NCBI GenBank assembly: GCA_041739225.1
Contig: JBGSOG010000030.1
Location: 1-26,579 of the forward strand
From: BOKV01 sp041739225
Lineage (GTDB): Bacteria; Pseudomonadota; Alphaproteobacteria; Rhizobiales; Rhizobiaceae
Length of the DNA: 26,579 bases
Reading direction: 5' to 3'
Numbering within the stretch: the stretch's first letter is position 1; every line of letters begins with the position of its first letter. Position numbers and translations under genes: made by a program. Below the pieces are notes generated by a model, which saw nothing but the letters and a program-made list of their open reading frames with translations, had not been told where the DNA came from and did not search any database. This document shows positions 6,897-13,626 of this stretch, one piece after another.

Positions 6897-7646
6897 TCAA
6901 GCCACTTCGCTGGCGGGCTGGCTGGACAAGTAACGCGACTTCAGGATCTCCAGCGTCTCGTGGTGATCGGCGACGCAATGCACAATGTGCCCGTTTCCGC
7001 TGGCCTTCAGCGCATTTGCAAGTGGCAGGTCGTTGCCGCCTTCGCAAACGGTATCGCCAAAAAAGTGAATCGGCAGACCCGGTGAGCGGGTTGCAATTTC
7101 CTTGGCAACCCTCGCCTTGTTCCAACCCCGCGGTGCAATGTCGATGGAAATCTGCCCGCCGCGATTGGCCTCGTACTCAGGAAACCGTGCCTCGATGGCA
7201 GCGGCAATGCGTGCCCGTTCGCCGGTGGCCTTGTCATGCCGGAAATAATCGCGACGCTGGATCATGTTGGCATTTCGGCCAACGACGCAGATGTTGAGTG
7301 AGCCGGTACGCGCTTCGACATGGTTGCCGGTGCGCGTTTCATAACTGGCCGCATCCAGCAATTCGCTGGCAAACGCCACCAACTCATCGGGAAAATCATG
7401 CCGCATCTGGTAGATGAGCCGCCCGCCGCGCCACAATTCATTGCCGGAGCAGCAAAAAACGCCTGCGGCACGTCCTGCGATGTCGGCTGGCACCTGCCGC
7501 TGCAATTTTGCCAGGTCGCTGCCGGTAACCAGATAAACCGGGCGTTCATTGACAAGCTGACGTAGCACCCGCGCCATGCCCTCTTCCATCATGGAGCGCG
7601 GCGGCGTCAAAGTGCCGTCCACGTCAAATGTCAAAATTTCGCCCAT
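6897..7646 (-). CDS. HAD-superfamily phosphatase resembling eukaryotic phosphomannomutase
   Basis: A 249-residue protein with the HAD motif DVDGT at the N-terminus (Asp8 nucleophile, Asp10 acid/base). Unlike ordinary HAD-IIB phosphatases it carries the blocks of eukaryotic phosphomannomutase (PMM1/PMM2 family): ENG-type loop CCSGNELWRGG, the substrate segment TGSLNICVVGRNAN (PMM: RNGMLNVSPIGR), GGQISIDIAPRGWNK (PMM: GGQISFDVFPDGWDK) and FFGDTVCEGGND (PMM: FFGDKTMPGGND), which contains the last metal-binding aspartate. Length matches the family. PMM interconverts mannose-6-phosphate and mannose-1-phosphate for GDP-mannose synthesis; whether this protein is a mutase or only a sugar phosphatase is unknown. 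The ATG at 7646 follows AGCAGGG. It is divergent from degP across 317 bases. Confidence 0.8.
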   Translation of the reverse strand: MGEILTFDVDGTLTPPRSMMEEGMARVLRQLVNERPVYLVTGSDLAKLQRQVPADIAGRAAGVFCCSGNELWRGGRLIYQMRHDFPDELVAFASELLDAASYETRTGNHVEARTGSLNICVVGRNANMIQRRDYFRHDKATGERARIAAAIEARFPEYEANRGGQISIDIAPRGWNKARVAKEIATRSPGLPIHFFGDTVCEGGNDLPLANALKASGNGHIVHCVADHHETLEILKSRYLSSQPASEVA

Positions 7647-7963
7647 GCCCTGCTACCTTTGTTTTCACCCTTTGCGGGTTGTTCTCTTTTCATTGGTGCG
7701 TTGCAGCATACAGGCAGACTGATAAATTTCAGTTGAATTTGTGTTTCGAAGTGTTTCGTTGCGCCGGGCTTTCAAAAAGAACTGGAAATCGTGCGGCGAA
7801 TTAAATCTTCGTAAGGTTGTGCTTTCGCCGGGATTATGACGCGTTTGCACCCCACATGAATATTGGTCGAAGCGCAAAATTGCGCTGTCCACGGCTGAAC
7901 AACAGGCAAAGCCCGGTCCGCCCGGAGCTGCGCAGCACTTGGGAAACCAAAAGGAGTCTCCAG
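7647..7963. other. Divergent intergenic region, HAD gene / degP
   Basis: No credible gene is present in these 317 bases although the degP frame stays open from 7817. The left half is AT-rich. A 10-bp tandem repeat, GTGTTTCGAA then GTGTTTCGTT (7741-7760), and an imperfect dyad CTGATAAATTTCAG near 7719 lie between the two genes and are possible regulator sites. I could not identify a convincing sigma-70, RpoE or EcfG promoter for degP. The degP ribosome binding site AAGGAG is at about 7950. Confidence 0.4.
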
Positions 7964-9535
7964 ATGAACCATTCTACAGCCATCAGGCGCTTGCGCGTGG
8001 CCGCACTTGCGTCCGCAGCCATCGTCGCGCTGCCGCTGGCCAATTCCAATTACATGCCGGCTTTTGAGGCAAACGCCGCACCGGTGGCACAATCAGCTCC
8101 CAAAACCCTGCAAGGTGGCGCTGTTTCCTATGCGCCGATCGTGGCAGCCAACAAGCCAGCCGTTGTCACCATCACCACCAAAGGCAAGGCCGAGCCGGCG
8201 CAAATGACCCGGCGCGATCTCGAGCGGCAATTTGGCGGCGAGGAAATACCATTCGGTGAATTCTTCAAACGCTTTTTTGAATCCCCCGAAGGTGGCCCAA
8301 ATGGCGGACCGCAGGGTCCAGGCAACCGGGGACCGCGTTTCGGTGAGCGCCCACGCGGTTCAGGCCTTGGCTCCGGCTTCATCGTTGATGGCAACGGCAC
8401 CATCGTCACCAACAACCACGTAATAGCCGATGCCGGCGAAATCACGGTCGTACTCGACGACGGCACGGAACTTGAAGCAAAGCTGCTGGGACGCGACCCC
8501 AAAACCGACCTTGCGGTCATCAAGGTCGATGCCGGCAAGGATCTCCCATCGCTCTCATGGGGCGATTCGGAAGCCATCCAGCTTGGCGACCCGGTTCTTG
8601 CCATTGGCAATCCGTTCGGCATTGGCACCACCGTCACATCGGGAATCGTCTCAGCGCGTGGCCGTGACCTGCGCAACGGCCCCTATGATGATTTCCTCCA
8701 GGTCGATGCCCCCATCAACAAGGGCAATTCCGGTGGACCGTTGTTTGCCATCGACGGCAAGGTAATTGGTGTCAACACGGCGATTTACTCGCCCAATGGC
8801 GGCAATGTCGGCGTCGCCTTCGCCATCCCGGCAAAGCAGGCTCAGGAAATCGTTGCCCGCCTGCTCAAGGACGGCTCGATTGAACGCGGCTATATCGGCG
8901 TACAGATCCAGCCGGTAACGCAGGAAGTGGCGGATGCCGTTGGCCTTGCCAAGGCAGAAGGCGCCATCGTCGCCGAAGTGGATCCAACTACCCCGGCTGG
9001 CAAGGCAGGCATCAAGTCCGGCGATATCGTCACCAAATTTGGTGGCGCGGAAGTTGCAAGCCCCAAGGCGCTGGCGCGCGCTGTCGGCGACCGCACTCCC
9101 GGAACGAAGGAAAAGATCACTGTTTGGCGTCAAGGCAAGGAAGTGACGCTCGACATCACCGTTGGCAATCCGGATGAAAACAAGACCGCTGCCACCGACG
9201 GCAATGAAGAGCCGAACAAGAACACCGCCGAAGTGACGGTACCCGACCTTGGCATCGAACTTTCCGACATCACGCCGGAAATGCTGGAAGGCCTTGGCCT
9301 TGAAGAAGGTGCAAAAGGCGCAATTGTCAGCAAGGTGGACGGCGGGGAAGCTGCCGAACGCGGCATCAACACCGGTGACATCATCGTCTCGGTCAACCAG
9401 GAGCCGGTCGAAACCGCCCGTGCTGCCCGCGACATCATCGCCAAGGCCAAGAACGAAGGCAAGAAGTCGGTGTTGCTGCTGGTACAGCGCAAGGACAACC
9501 AAAGCTTCGTCGCCCTGCCATTCTCGCGCGGGTAA
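7964..9535 (+). CDS. degP: Do-like periplasmic serine protease (DegP/HtrA family)
   Basis: A 523-residue protein. The ATG at 7964, preceded by AAGGAGTCTCCAG, gives a signal peptide (RRLRVAALASAAIVALPLA). The trypsin-like domain has the triad His152 (TNNHVI), Asp182 (KTDLAVI) and Ser256 (GNSGGP). Upstream of it is a Q-linker/LA-loop with a glycine/proline-rich run (GGPNGGPQGPGNRGPR). Two PDZ domains follow, roughly residues 300-390 (RGYIGVQIQPV) and 425-515 (AAERGINTGDIIVSV). DegP-type enzymes degrade or refold misfolded envelope proteins, including outer-membrane barrels, so the gene is functionally linked to the autotransporter and bamD in this window. In Rhizobiales several paralogues usually coexist. 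The in-frame extension upstream of 7964 has no signal-peptide character and is rejected. Confidence 0.93.
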   Translation: MNHSTAIRRLRVAALASAAIVALPLANSNYMPAFEANAAPVAQSAPKTLQGGAVSYAPIVAANKPAVVTITTKGKAEPAQMTRRDLERQFGGEEIPFGEFFKRFFESPEGGPNGGPQGPGNRGPRFGERPRGSGLGSGFIVDGNGTIVTNNHVIADAGEITVVLDDGTELEAKLLGRDPKTDLAVIKVDAGKDLPSLSWGDSEAIQLGDPVLAIGNPFGIGTTVTSGIVSARGRDLRNGPYDDFLQVDAPINKGNSGGPLFAIDGKVIGVNTAIYSPNGGNVGVAFAIPAKQAQEIVARLLKDGSIERGYIGVQIQPVTQEVADAVGLAKAEGAIVAEVDPTTPAGKAGIKSGDIVTKFGGAEVASPKALARAVGDRTPGTKEKITVWRQGKEVTLDITVGNPDENKTAATDGNEEPNKNTAEVTVPDLGIELSDITPEMLEGLGLEEGAKGAIVSKVDGGEAAERGINTGDIIVSVNQEPVETARAARDIIAKAKNEGKKSVLLLVQRKDNQSFVALPFSRG

Positions 9536-9552
9536 GCCGGTACTGGAATTGC

Positions 9553-9583
9553 AAAAAGGCCGGGCGGCTAATGGCCGCCCGGT
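9553..9583 (-). terminator. Rho-independent terminator after the second mazF
   Basis: CCGGGCGGC (9560-9568) and GCCGCCCGG (9574-9582) form a 9-bp GC stem with a five-base loop. On the minus strand the stem is followed by five U residues (AAAAA at 9553-9557 on the plus strand), eleven bases past the mazF stop. It also lies 24 bases after degP, so it may act for both, though no U-tract exists on the plus strand. Confidence 0.8.
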
Positions 9584-9593
9584 CCTATAATAC

Positions 9594-9941
9594 TCAACTT
9601 CGCTTGCCGACAGCGCGGGCCAGCCCCAGAAACACCATCAGTGCCCGATTGACGCGAACGATATCGGCATCATCCAGCTTGCCGAGCTTTTTCCCGATTT
9701 TGGTTTTTGGCACTGTGGCGATCTTGTCGACCATCAATCGGCTCAATACTCCCAACCCGTTGCCAGAACTGGGCGCTATCTCGACCCGGAACAATGGAGC
9801 GCTGGTCTCATCCGTTGTAAACACACAAATCGTGATCGACTGGGTGGCACTGAAATAATCGTCCTGGACAACCACTGCTGGTCTCGGTTTGCCGGAATAG
9901 TCGCTGCCGCCGGAAACGGACCAGATCTCACCCCGCTTCAT
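9594..9941 (-). CDS. mazF: PemK/MazF-like endoribonuclease toxin (second pair)
   Basis: A 115-residue PemK-fold protein: MKRGEIWSV at the N-terminus, then YSGKPRPAVVVQDDYF with the conserved arginine of the active loop, TICVFTTDETS, and GLGVLSRLMVDKIATV for the dimer strand. The C-terminal helix (DDADIVRVNRALMVFLGLA) is typical. The ATG at 9941 overlaps the antitoxin stop in ATGA. The frame remains open upstream but that stretch overlaps the antitoxin. The protein differs clearly from the toxin at 309-644, so these are not recent duplicates. Expected role is mRNA cleavage under stress, counteracted by the product of 9938-10162. Confidence 0.88.
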   Translation of the reverse strand: MKRGEIWSVSGGSDYSGKPRPAVVVQDDYFSATQSITICVFTTDETSAPLFRVEIAPSSGNGLGVLSRLMVDKIATVPKTKIGKKLGKLDDADIVRVNRALMVFLGLARAVGKRS

Positions 9942-10162
9942 TCGATGTCTTCTTGCGAGATGGTATCGATGAAGTCCTGGTCGATGCCTGCTTGCGCGCT
10001 TCTGGCCACCGCAAGCGACTGGAGCTGGGCTTGCCCCCGTGAAGCTGCAGAACGCATATCCGGCACCCAAATCTGAACCGGGCGCAGCCCTTCTGCCCTC
10101 AGGCGGGCACGATGTTCACTGACCTTGATGGCACCGCGCCTCACATTTTTACTTCCGGACAT
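9938..10162 (-). CDS. mazE: MazE-like antitoxin, DUF3018 family
   Basis: A 74-residue protein with the DUF3018 antitoxin pattern: a basic N-terminus (SGSKNVRRGAIKVSEHRARLR), the core GLRPVQIWVPDMRS, and a helix ending FIDTISQEDIE that provides the acidic toxin-binding tail. This family pairs with PemK toxins and is not of the AbrB fold used by the first pair in the window. The ATG at 10162 is chosen because the upstream in-frame extension (to 10294) runs through the putative operator and terminator. GGAGAGCAGCC gives a ribosome binding site. The stop overlaps the toxin start by four bases. Confidence 0.85.
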   Translation of the reverse strand: MSGSKNVRRGAIKVSEHRARLRAEGLRPVQIWVPDMRSAASRGQAQLQSLAVARSAQAGIDQDFIDTISQEDIE

Positions 10163-10177
10163 GGCTGCTCTCCATTG

Positions 10178-10189
10178 GTTACATGTAAC
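10178..10189. promoter_or_regulatory. Palindromic candidate operator of the second toxin-antitoxin pair
   Basis: GTTACATGTAAC is a perfect 12-bp palindrome centred about 21 bases upstream of the antitoxin ATG. Toxin-antitoxin complexes normally repress their own promoter by binding such dyads. A TTGATA box on the minus strand (10215-10210) lies upstream at a distance that would place the -10 region at the edge of the palindrome, although no good -10 hexamer is visible. Confidence 0.5.
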
Positions 10190-10255
10190 TAACACATGCG
10201 CGGGAAGCATATCAACCTGGACAACCCTTGGCTCAATACGTGCATCTCGCCCAAC

Positions 10256-10287
10256 AAAAAAGCCGGGCGGTTTTTGTCCGCCCGGCT
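10256..10287 (-). terminator. Rho-independent terminator after the DUF1127 gene
   Basis: AGCCGGGCGG (10261-10270) pairs perfectly over 10 bp with CCGCCCGGCT (10278-10287). On the minus strand the stem is followed by a U-run (AAAAAA at 10256-10261 on the plus strand). It lies 26 bases beyond the DUF1127 stop codon. Confidence 0.85.
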
Positions 10288-10312
10288 CTTTCAAAGATGG
10301 AAACTCGCTGCA

Positions 10313-10501
10313 TCAGAACGGGTAGAAAGCCGATTCCTTGTTTTCCAGCGTTTTGCGGTCATAGCCCGCACGCCGCAGGCTCTCGTCATCCATGGCCAGA
10401 AGATAGCCATTGACGTACCGCTGCGCCTGCCGCTGGCGCGCCTCAACGATACGGTTCATTCCAACGCGTGTGGCACGGCTGACATTATCGAAGAAAGACA
10501 T
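10313..10501 (-). CDS. DUF1127 (YjiS-like) small basic protein
   Basis: A 62-residue protein. After a short amphipathic start (SFFDNVSRATRVGMNRI) comes an arginine-rich helix (EARQRQAQRYVNGYL) and the helix-turn characteristic of DUF1127, LLAMDDESLRRAGYDRKTL. Small DUF1127 proteins abound in alphaproteobacteria and are tied to phosphate/carbon metabolism and RNA turnover in Agrobacterium and relatives, but the mechanism of this one is unknown. The ATG at 10501 has a strong AAGGAG seven bases upstream; the open upstream frame to 10666 has no such support. It has its own terminator at 10256-10287 and a candidate promoter at 10546-10574, so it is probably monocistronic. Confidence 0.82.
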   Translation of the reverse strand: MSFFDNVSRATRVGMNRIVEARQRQAQRYVNGYLLAMDDESLRRAGYDRKTLENKESAFYPF

Positions 10502-10545
10502 GGTTGCGCTCCTTGAGTTTCGCCGTCTTTCTCCTCCCTGCATGG

Positions 10546-10574
10546 AATATGTGCTGCACTGCACAATGTCGCAA
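10546..10574 (-). promoter_or_regulatory. Candidate promoter of the DUF1127 gene
   Basis: On the minus strand TTGCGA (10574-10569) and CATATT (10551-10546) are separated by 17 bases, consistent with an alphaproteobacterial housekeeping promoter. Transcription would start near 10540, leaving a leader of about 40 bases that includes the AAGGAG site. Confidence 0.4.
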
Positions 10575-10658
10575 GCCCTTGATTTTGCATGGGCGTGTTG
10601 CGCCATTTGCATGCATCGCCCACGAAAACGGCACGTCTTGTCTTGTTTCGCAGTTTTG

Positions 10659-10685
10659 GTAACCATGCGTTAACCCGCTGGTTAA
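10659..10685. promoter_or_regulatory. Candidate CtrA box in the DUF1127 / aminopeptidase control region
   Basis: GTAA (10659-10662), seven bases, TTAA (10670-10673), eight bases, TTAA (10682-10685). The first pair matches the CtrA consensus TTAA-N7-TTAA with one mismatch, and reads TAACCAT like many CtrA half sites. The right pair forms the inverted repeat TTAACC-CGCT-GGTTAA. It lies upstream of both divergent genes. Confidence 0.35.
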
Positions 10686-10719
10686 TTTCGCGGCACTTTG
10701 TTCGACCGGGAAATCGCAA

Positions 10720-10747
10720 TTGAGTTGCCGCGGGCAACCCCTATAGT
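10720..10747 (+). promoter_or_regulatory. Candidate promoter of the aminopeptidase gene
   Basis: TTGAGT (10720-10725), 16 bases, TATAGT (10742-10747). Transcription would begin near 10754, which is downstream of the possible TTG start at 10747 and supports the ATG at 10786 as the real start. Confidence 0.45.
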
Positions 10748-10785
10748 TGCGCCGTCAAGCCAACGCGAATTCAGGGCGCAGCCAC

Positions 10786-12606
10786 ATGTTTCAATCTTTC
10801 GAGGTCAAATCTGCACGTGAGACGGTTGCCCCGCGCGTGGCAATGCTGCGCGAAGCCATGCGAAAGGCGCACGTTGATGCGTTCCTCGTGCCGCATGCCG
10901 ACGAGTACCAAAATGAATACATCCCGCCCTGCGCCGAGCGGCTGGCCTGGATAAGCGGCTTTACCGGCTCGGCAGGCTTCGCAATCGTTACTGCCGAAAG
11001 GGCTATACTTTTCGTGGACGGCCGGTACACGCTGCAATCGGCAAACCAGACGGATCCTGCGGTTTTTTCCATTGAAAGCCTGGTGGATTGCCCGCCGGAA
11101 AACTGGCTGGCGACCAACGCATTGAATGGCTGGAAAATCGGCCTCGACCTCGCGCTCGTGACATTTGCTGGCCAGACACGCTTTGCGAAGGTACTGGAAA
11201 AATCAGGTGCAACACTTGCCGCATGCGCCAACCTCATTGATGTCGTCTGGGACGATCGCCCTGCCGAACCGATGCGCAAAATCTCGCTGCAAAAGCTCAA
11301 GCACGCGGGCGAACGTGCGCGCGACAAGCTGGCACAACTCGCCAATGCCGTCGGCAAACATGGAGCCGACATGTGCCTGCTGGCTGATCCAGCGTCCATT
11401 GCATGGGCGTTCAACATTCGCGGCAGCGACGTGGCGCACACACCCCTGCCGCTGGCAAGAGCCATCATCCGCGCTGCCGGCGATCCGCTGATTTTCATCG
11501 ATCAGCGCAAGCTCAACCGTGAAGCCGATGCTTATCTGACACAGCTTGCCAAGGTCTGCGCTCCCTCCACACTGGAAGCTGAAATCGCGGCAATCGCTCC
11601 GGGCGCGAAAGTGATGCTGGACCCCGACCGGGTATCTTCACTGATCGCGGGCATGGTCGAAAAGGCTGGCGGTACCATCGTCAAAAAGCGCGATCCGGTC
11701 ACCCTGCCACGCGCCACCAAAAACCAAACCGAAATTGACGGTTGCCGGTCTGCACATTTGCGCGACGGCGTGGCGATGACCCGGTTTTTGGCCTGGCTTG
11801 ACCGCCAGCCTGCTGGCTCACTGGACGAGATTGCCGCAGCAAGCCGACTGGAAGAAATTCGGGCGCTGACCGCAGTGGAGATGGGAAGCGAACTTCTCGA
11901 CATTTCATTCGACACCATTTCCGGTGCCGGGCCAAATGGCGCCATCGTCCACTACCGGGTCGACAAGGCCAGCAACAGGCTGTTGGAGGCGAACTCGGTT
12001 TTTCTGCTGGATTCTGGCGCGCAGTACCGCGACGGCACCACCGACATCACCCGCACCATGGCTCTCGGAACACCGCCAGCCATGGCACGGACCGATTTCA
12101 CGCTGGTTCTCAAAGGCCACATCGCCATTGCCACCGCGCGTTTCCCGGCAGGCACGCGCGGCGTCGATCTCGACCCGCTTGCCCGCAATGCCCTGTGGAA
12201 AACCGGGCGTGATTACGCCCACGGGACTGGTCACGGAGTCGGCTCATTTCTTGCGGTGCATGAAGGACCGCAGTCCATTTCCAAACGTGGCATGGAGCCG
12301 CTGCTCGAAGGCATGATCATCTCCAACGAGCCCGGTTTTTACCGCGAAGGCCAATGGGGCATCCGCATTGAAAATCTCGTTCTCGTGCGCCCGGCTGAAG
12401 CGCTTGTAGGCGGCAATGTGCCGGTCCATTCGTTCGAAACATTATCGCTTGCCCCCATCGACCGCCGTCTGATTGACACCAACCTGCTGACCCGCGAGGA
12501 ACTTGTCTGGCTGGACGCATATCACGCACGCGTGGAAGCAACACTGGCTCCCTATCTTGATGATGCTGATCGGAGCTGGCTAAAGGCTGCGTGTGCGGGG
12601 CTTTGA
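10786..12606 (+). CDS. pepP: Three-domain aminopeptidase P (M24 family)
   Basis: A 606-residue metallopeptidase removing the N-terminal residue before proline in the cytoplasm. It has two creatinase-like N-terminal domains (about 1-140, with DAFLVPHADEYQNEYIPP and WISGFTGSAGFA, and 140-310), the pita-bread catalytic domain and a C-terminal extension (ETLSLAPIDRR to the end). The five dinuclear-metal ligands are present: Asp409 (LLDSGAQY), Asp420 (GTTDITRT), His483 (GTGHGVGSFL), Glu515 (SNEPGFY) and Glu529 (RIENLV). The length of about 600 residues and the C-terminal extension are of the eukaryotic cytosolic APP1 type rather than E. coli PepP (about 440). The frame is open to 10747 (TTG), but the ATG at 10786 is preferred because of the promoter position and an AGGG upstream. 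Confidence 0.92.
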   Translation: MFQSFEVKSARETVAPRVAMLREAMRKAHVDAFLVPHADEYQNEYIPPCAERLAWISGFTGSAGFAIVTAERAILFVDGRYTLQSANQTDPAVFSIESLVDCPPENWLATNALNGWKIGLDLALVTFAGQTRFAKVLEKSGATLAACANLIDVVWDDRPAEPMRKISLQKLKHAGERARDKLAQLANAVGKHGADMCLLADPASIAWAFNIRGSDVAHTPLPLARAIIRAAGDPLIFIDQRKLNREADAYLTQLAKVCAPSTLEAEIAAIAPGAKVMLDPDRVSSLIAGMVEKAGGTIVKKRDPVTLPRATKNQTEIDGCRSAHLRDGVAMTRFLAWLDRQPAGSLDEIAAASRLEEIRALTAVEMGSELLDISFDTISGAGPNGAIVHYRVDKASNRLLEANSVFLLDSGAQYRDGTTDITRTMALGTPPAMARTDFTLVLKGHIAIATARFPAGTRGVDLDPLARNALWKTGRDYAHGTGHGVGSFLAVHEGPQSISKRGMEPLLEGMIISNEPGFYREGQWGIRIENLVLVRPAEALVGGNVPVHSFETLSLAPIDRRLIDTNLLTREELVWLDAYHARVEATLAPYLDDADRSWLKAACAGL

Positions 12607-12656
12607 CATGGTCCGGCACCAGCGCGCGAGGCAGGGCTGTCGGCCTGCAGCTTTCG

Positions 12657-13334
12657 TCAGGGGCCCAGGCGCAACTCCTCGATTTCCGGCCAGTCCCCGG
12701 CCGGAATCACGCGGGCGGGCAAGTCCACATCTCGCGTCCAACCGTAAATGCACAAGAACGGTACGGCACCAACCTTCGTCGCATGCGGACGGCCGGGCGG
12801 ATTCCACACCGGCTCATGCGCTACTTTCATGACCAAAGGCGCACCAGGCGCAAAACGCCAACCATGCGGCCCGGTCAGGGGGGCGTAAAGCTCGGGCGCG
12901 GGATGGCAGTGATCACGGTAGAGCATGTGCGGCGCAATCAGAAACAGCCCGAGGTCAAAGTCGCTCGCCGGAATGGCCGCCCCGTCGCCGATAATCCGCG
13001 CGTAAGCATGGCCTGCGGCGAAGGCCGCGCCAATGGCAGCTGGCGGATATCGGTCGTAGGTCAACCAGTCCAGCGCCGGCGCTGCTTCGGCAATGGCTTG
13101 CGCAAGAGCAGGCTGTTCCGGGCTGAGCCGGGTCAGTGCTGCGGACAGATGCGCGGCCACCACGGGGTTGGCCGTCATATTGCCGGCAGGCGTAACTGGC
13201 CCGGCCCGCCATGTGGCGACGCCCGCCCGCACGTCGGTCACACCAGGGCCGGGCAACGTGGCAAGGTAATGGTCTGCCGCGTCGACCAGGGTGCGCAGCG
13301 CTGCAATGGCTGTGGATTTTCTGTTGGTGGCCAT
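12657..13334 (-). CDS. Cupin of the DMSP-lyase superfamily, substrate unknown
   Basis: A 225-residue protein whose C-terminal half is a cupin barrel. The first cupin motif is H142-C-H144-P-A-P-E148-L-Y150, matching the HxHxxxExY pattern of DddL/DddQ/DddW dimethylsulfoniopropionate lyases; the second-motif His184 is in NPPGRPHATKVG, forty residues on. AVPFLCIYGWTRD after it is typical of bacterial proteins annotated as DMSP lyase family. The N-terminal half is alpha-helical, as in those lyases. Known members cleave DMSP to dimethylsulfide and acrylate, but many relatives have other or unknown functions. The ATG at 13334 follows GGAGAAGCCGGTG; the further open frame to 13526 does not look coding. 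Convergent with the aminopeptidase gene. No acrylate-processing or DMSP-transport genes are in view. Confidence 0.65.
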   Translation of the reverse strand: MATNRKSTAIAALRTLVDAADHYLATLPGPGVTDVRAGVATWRAGPVTPAGNMTANPVVAAHLSAALTRLSPEQPALAQAIAEAAPALDWLTYDRYPPAAIGAAFAAGHAYARIIGDGAAIPASDFDLGLFLIAPHMLYRDHCHPAPELYAPLTGPHGWRFAPGAPLVMKVAHEPVWNPPGRPHATKVGAVPFLCIYGWTRDVDLPARVIPAGDWPEIEELRLGP

Positions 13335-13517
13335 CACCGGCTTCTCCAGTGCAAGGGCGGTGTCATGTTCGGGTGTCTCCGTTTGCACATAAACTGGGTT
13401 GAATTGGCATGGAGATTGCGAAAATCCACAGTTTATCCGCCCCTTGTGCGCTACACTATTGGAAAGACGCTTGCGCGCGGGACCTGATGGGGCCGGAATA
13501 ACACCGACAGGGCCAGA

Positions 13518-13547
13518 AACCGGCAACGAACAGGATCAACCGGCAAC
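13518..13547 (-). repeat. Direct repeat upstream of the cupin gene
   Basis: AACCGGCAAC occurs at 13518-13527 and again at 13538-13547, twenty bases apart from start to start, i.e. two DNA turns (on the minus strand, GTTGCCGGTT twice). It sits in the 292-base gap 13335-13626 between azlD and the cupin gene, about 185 bases upstream of the cupin start. It may be an operator or coincidence. Nothing else was recognised in that gap; no azlD terminator is visible. Confidence 0.35.
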
Positions 13548-13626
13548 TCGCCAATGAAAGCATCCCAACGCATGAACTGCACGAAGATGCGACCTTGCTC
13601 AGCGCCGCTTGCAATGGGCCGAAACT

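Noticed and set aside
7647..7963. An RpoE/EcfG or heat-shock promoter for degP
   Set aside because: I looked for GGAAC-N16/17-CGTT and for heat-shock-like boxes and found no match good enough to report.
12591..13487. A 298-codon plus-strand frame opposite the cupin gene
   Set aside because: It is arginine-, glycine- and histidine-rich shadow translation with no family resemblance, whereas the minus strand encodes an intact cupin.
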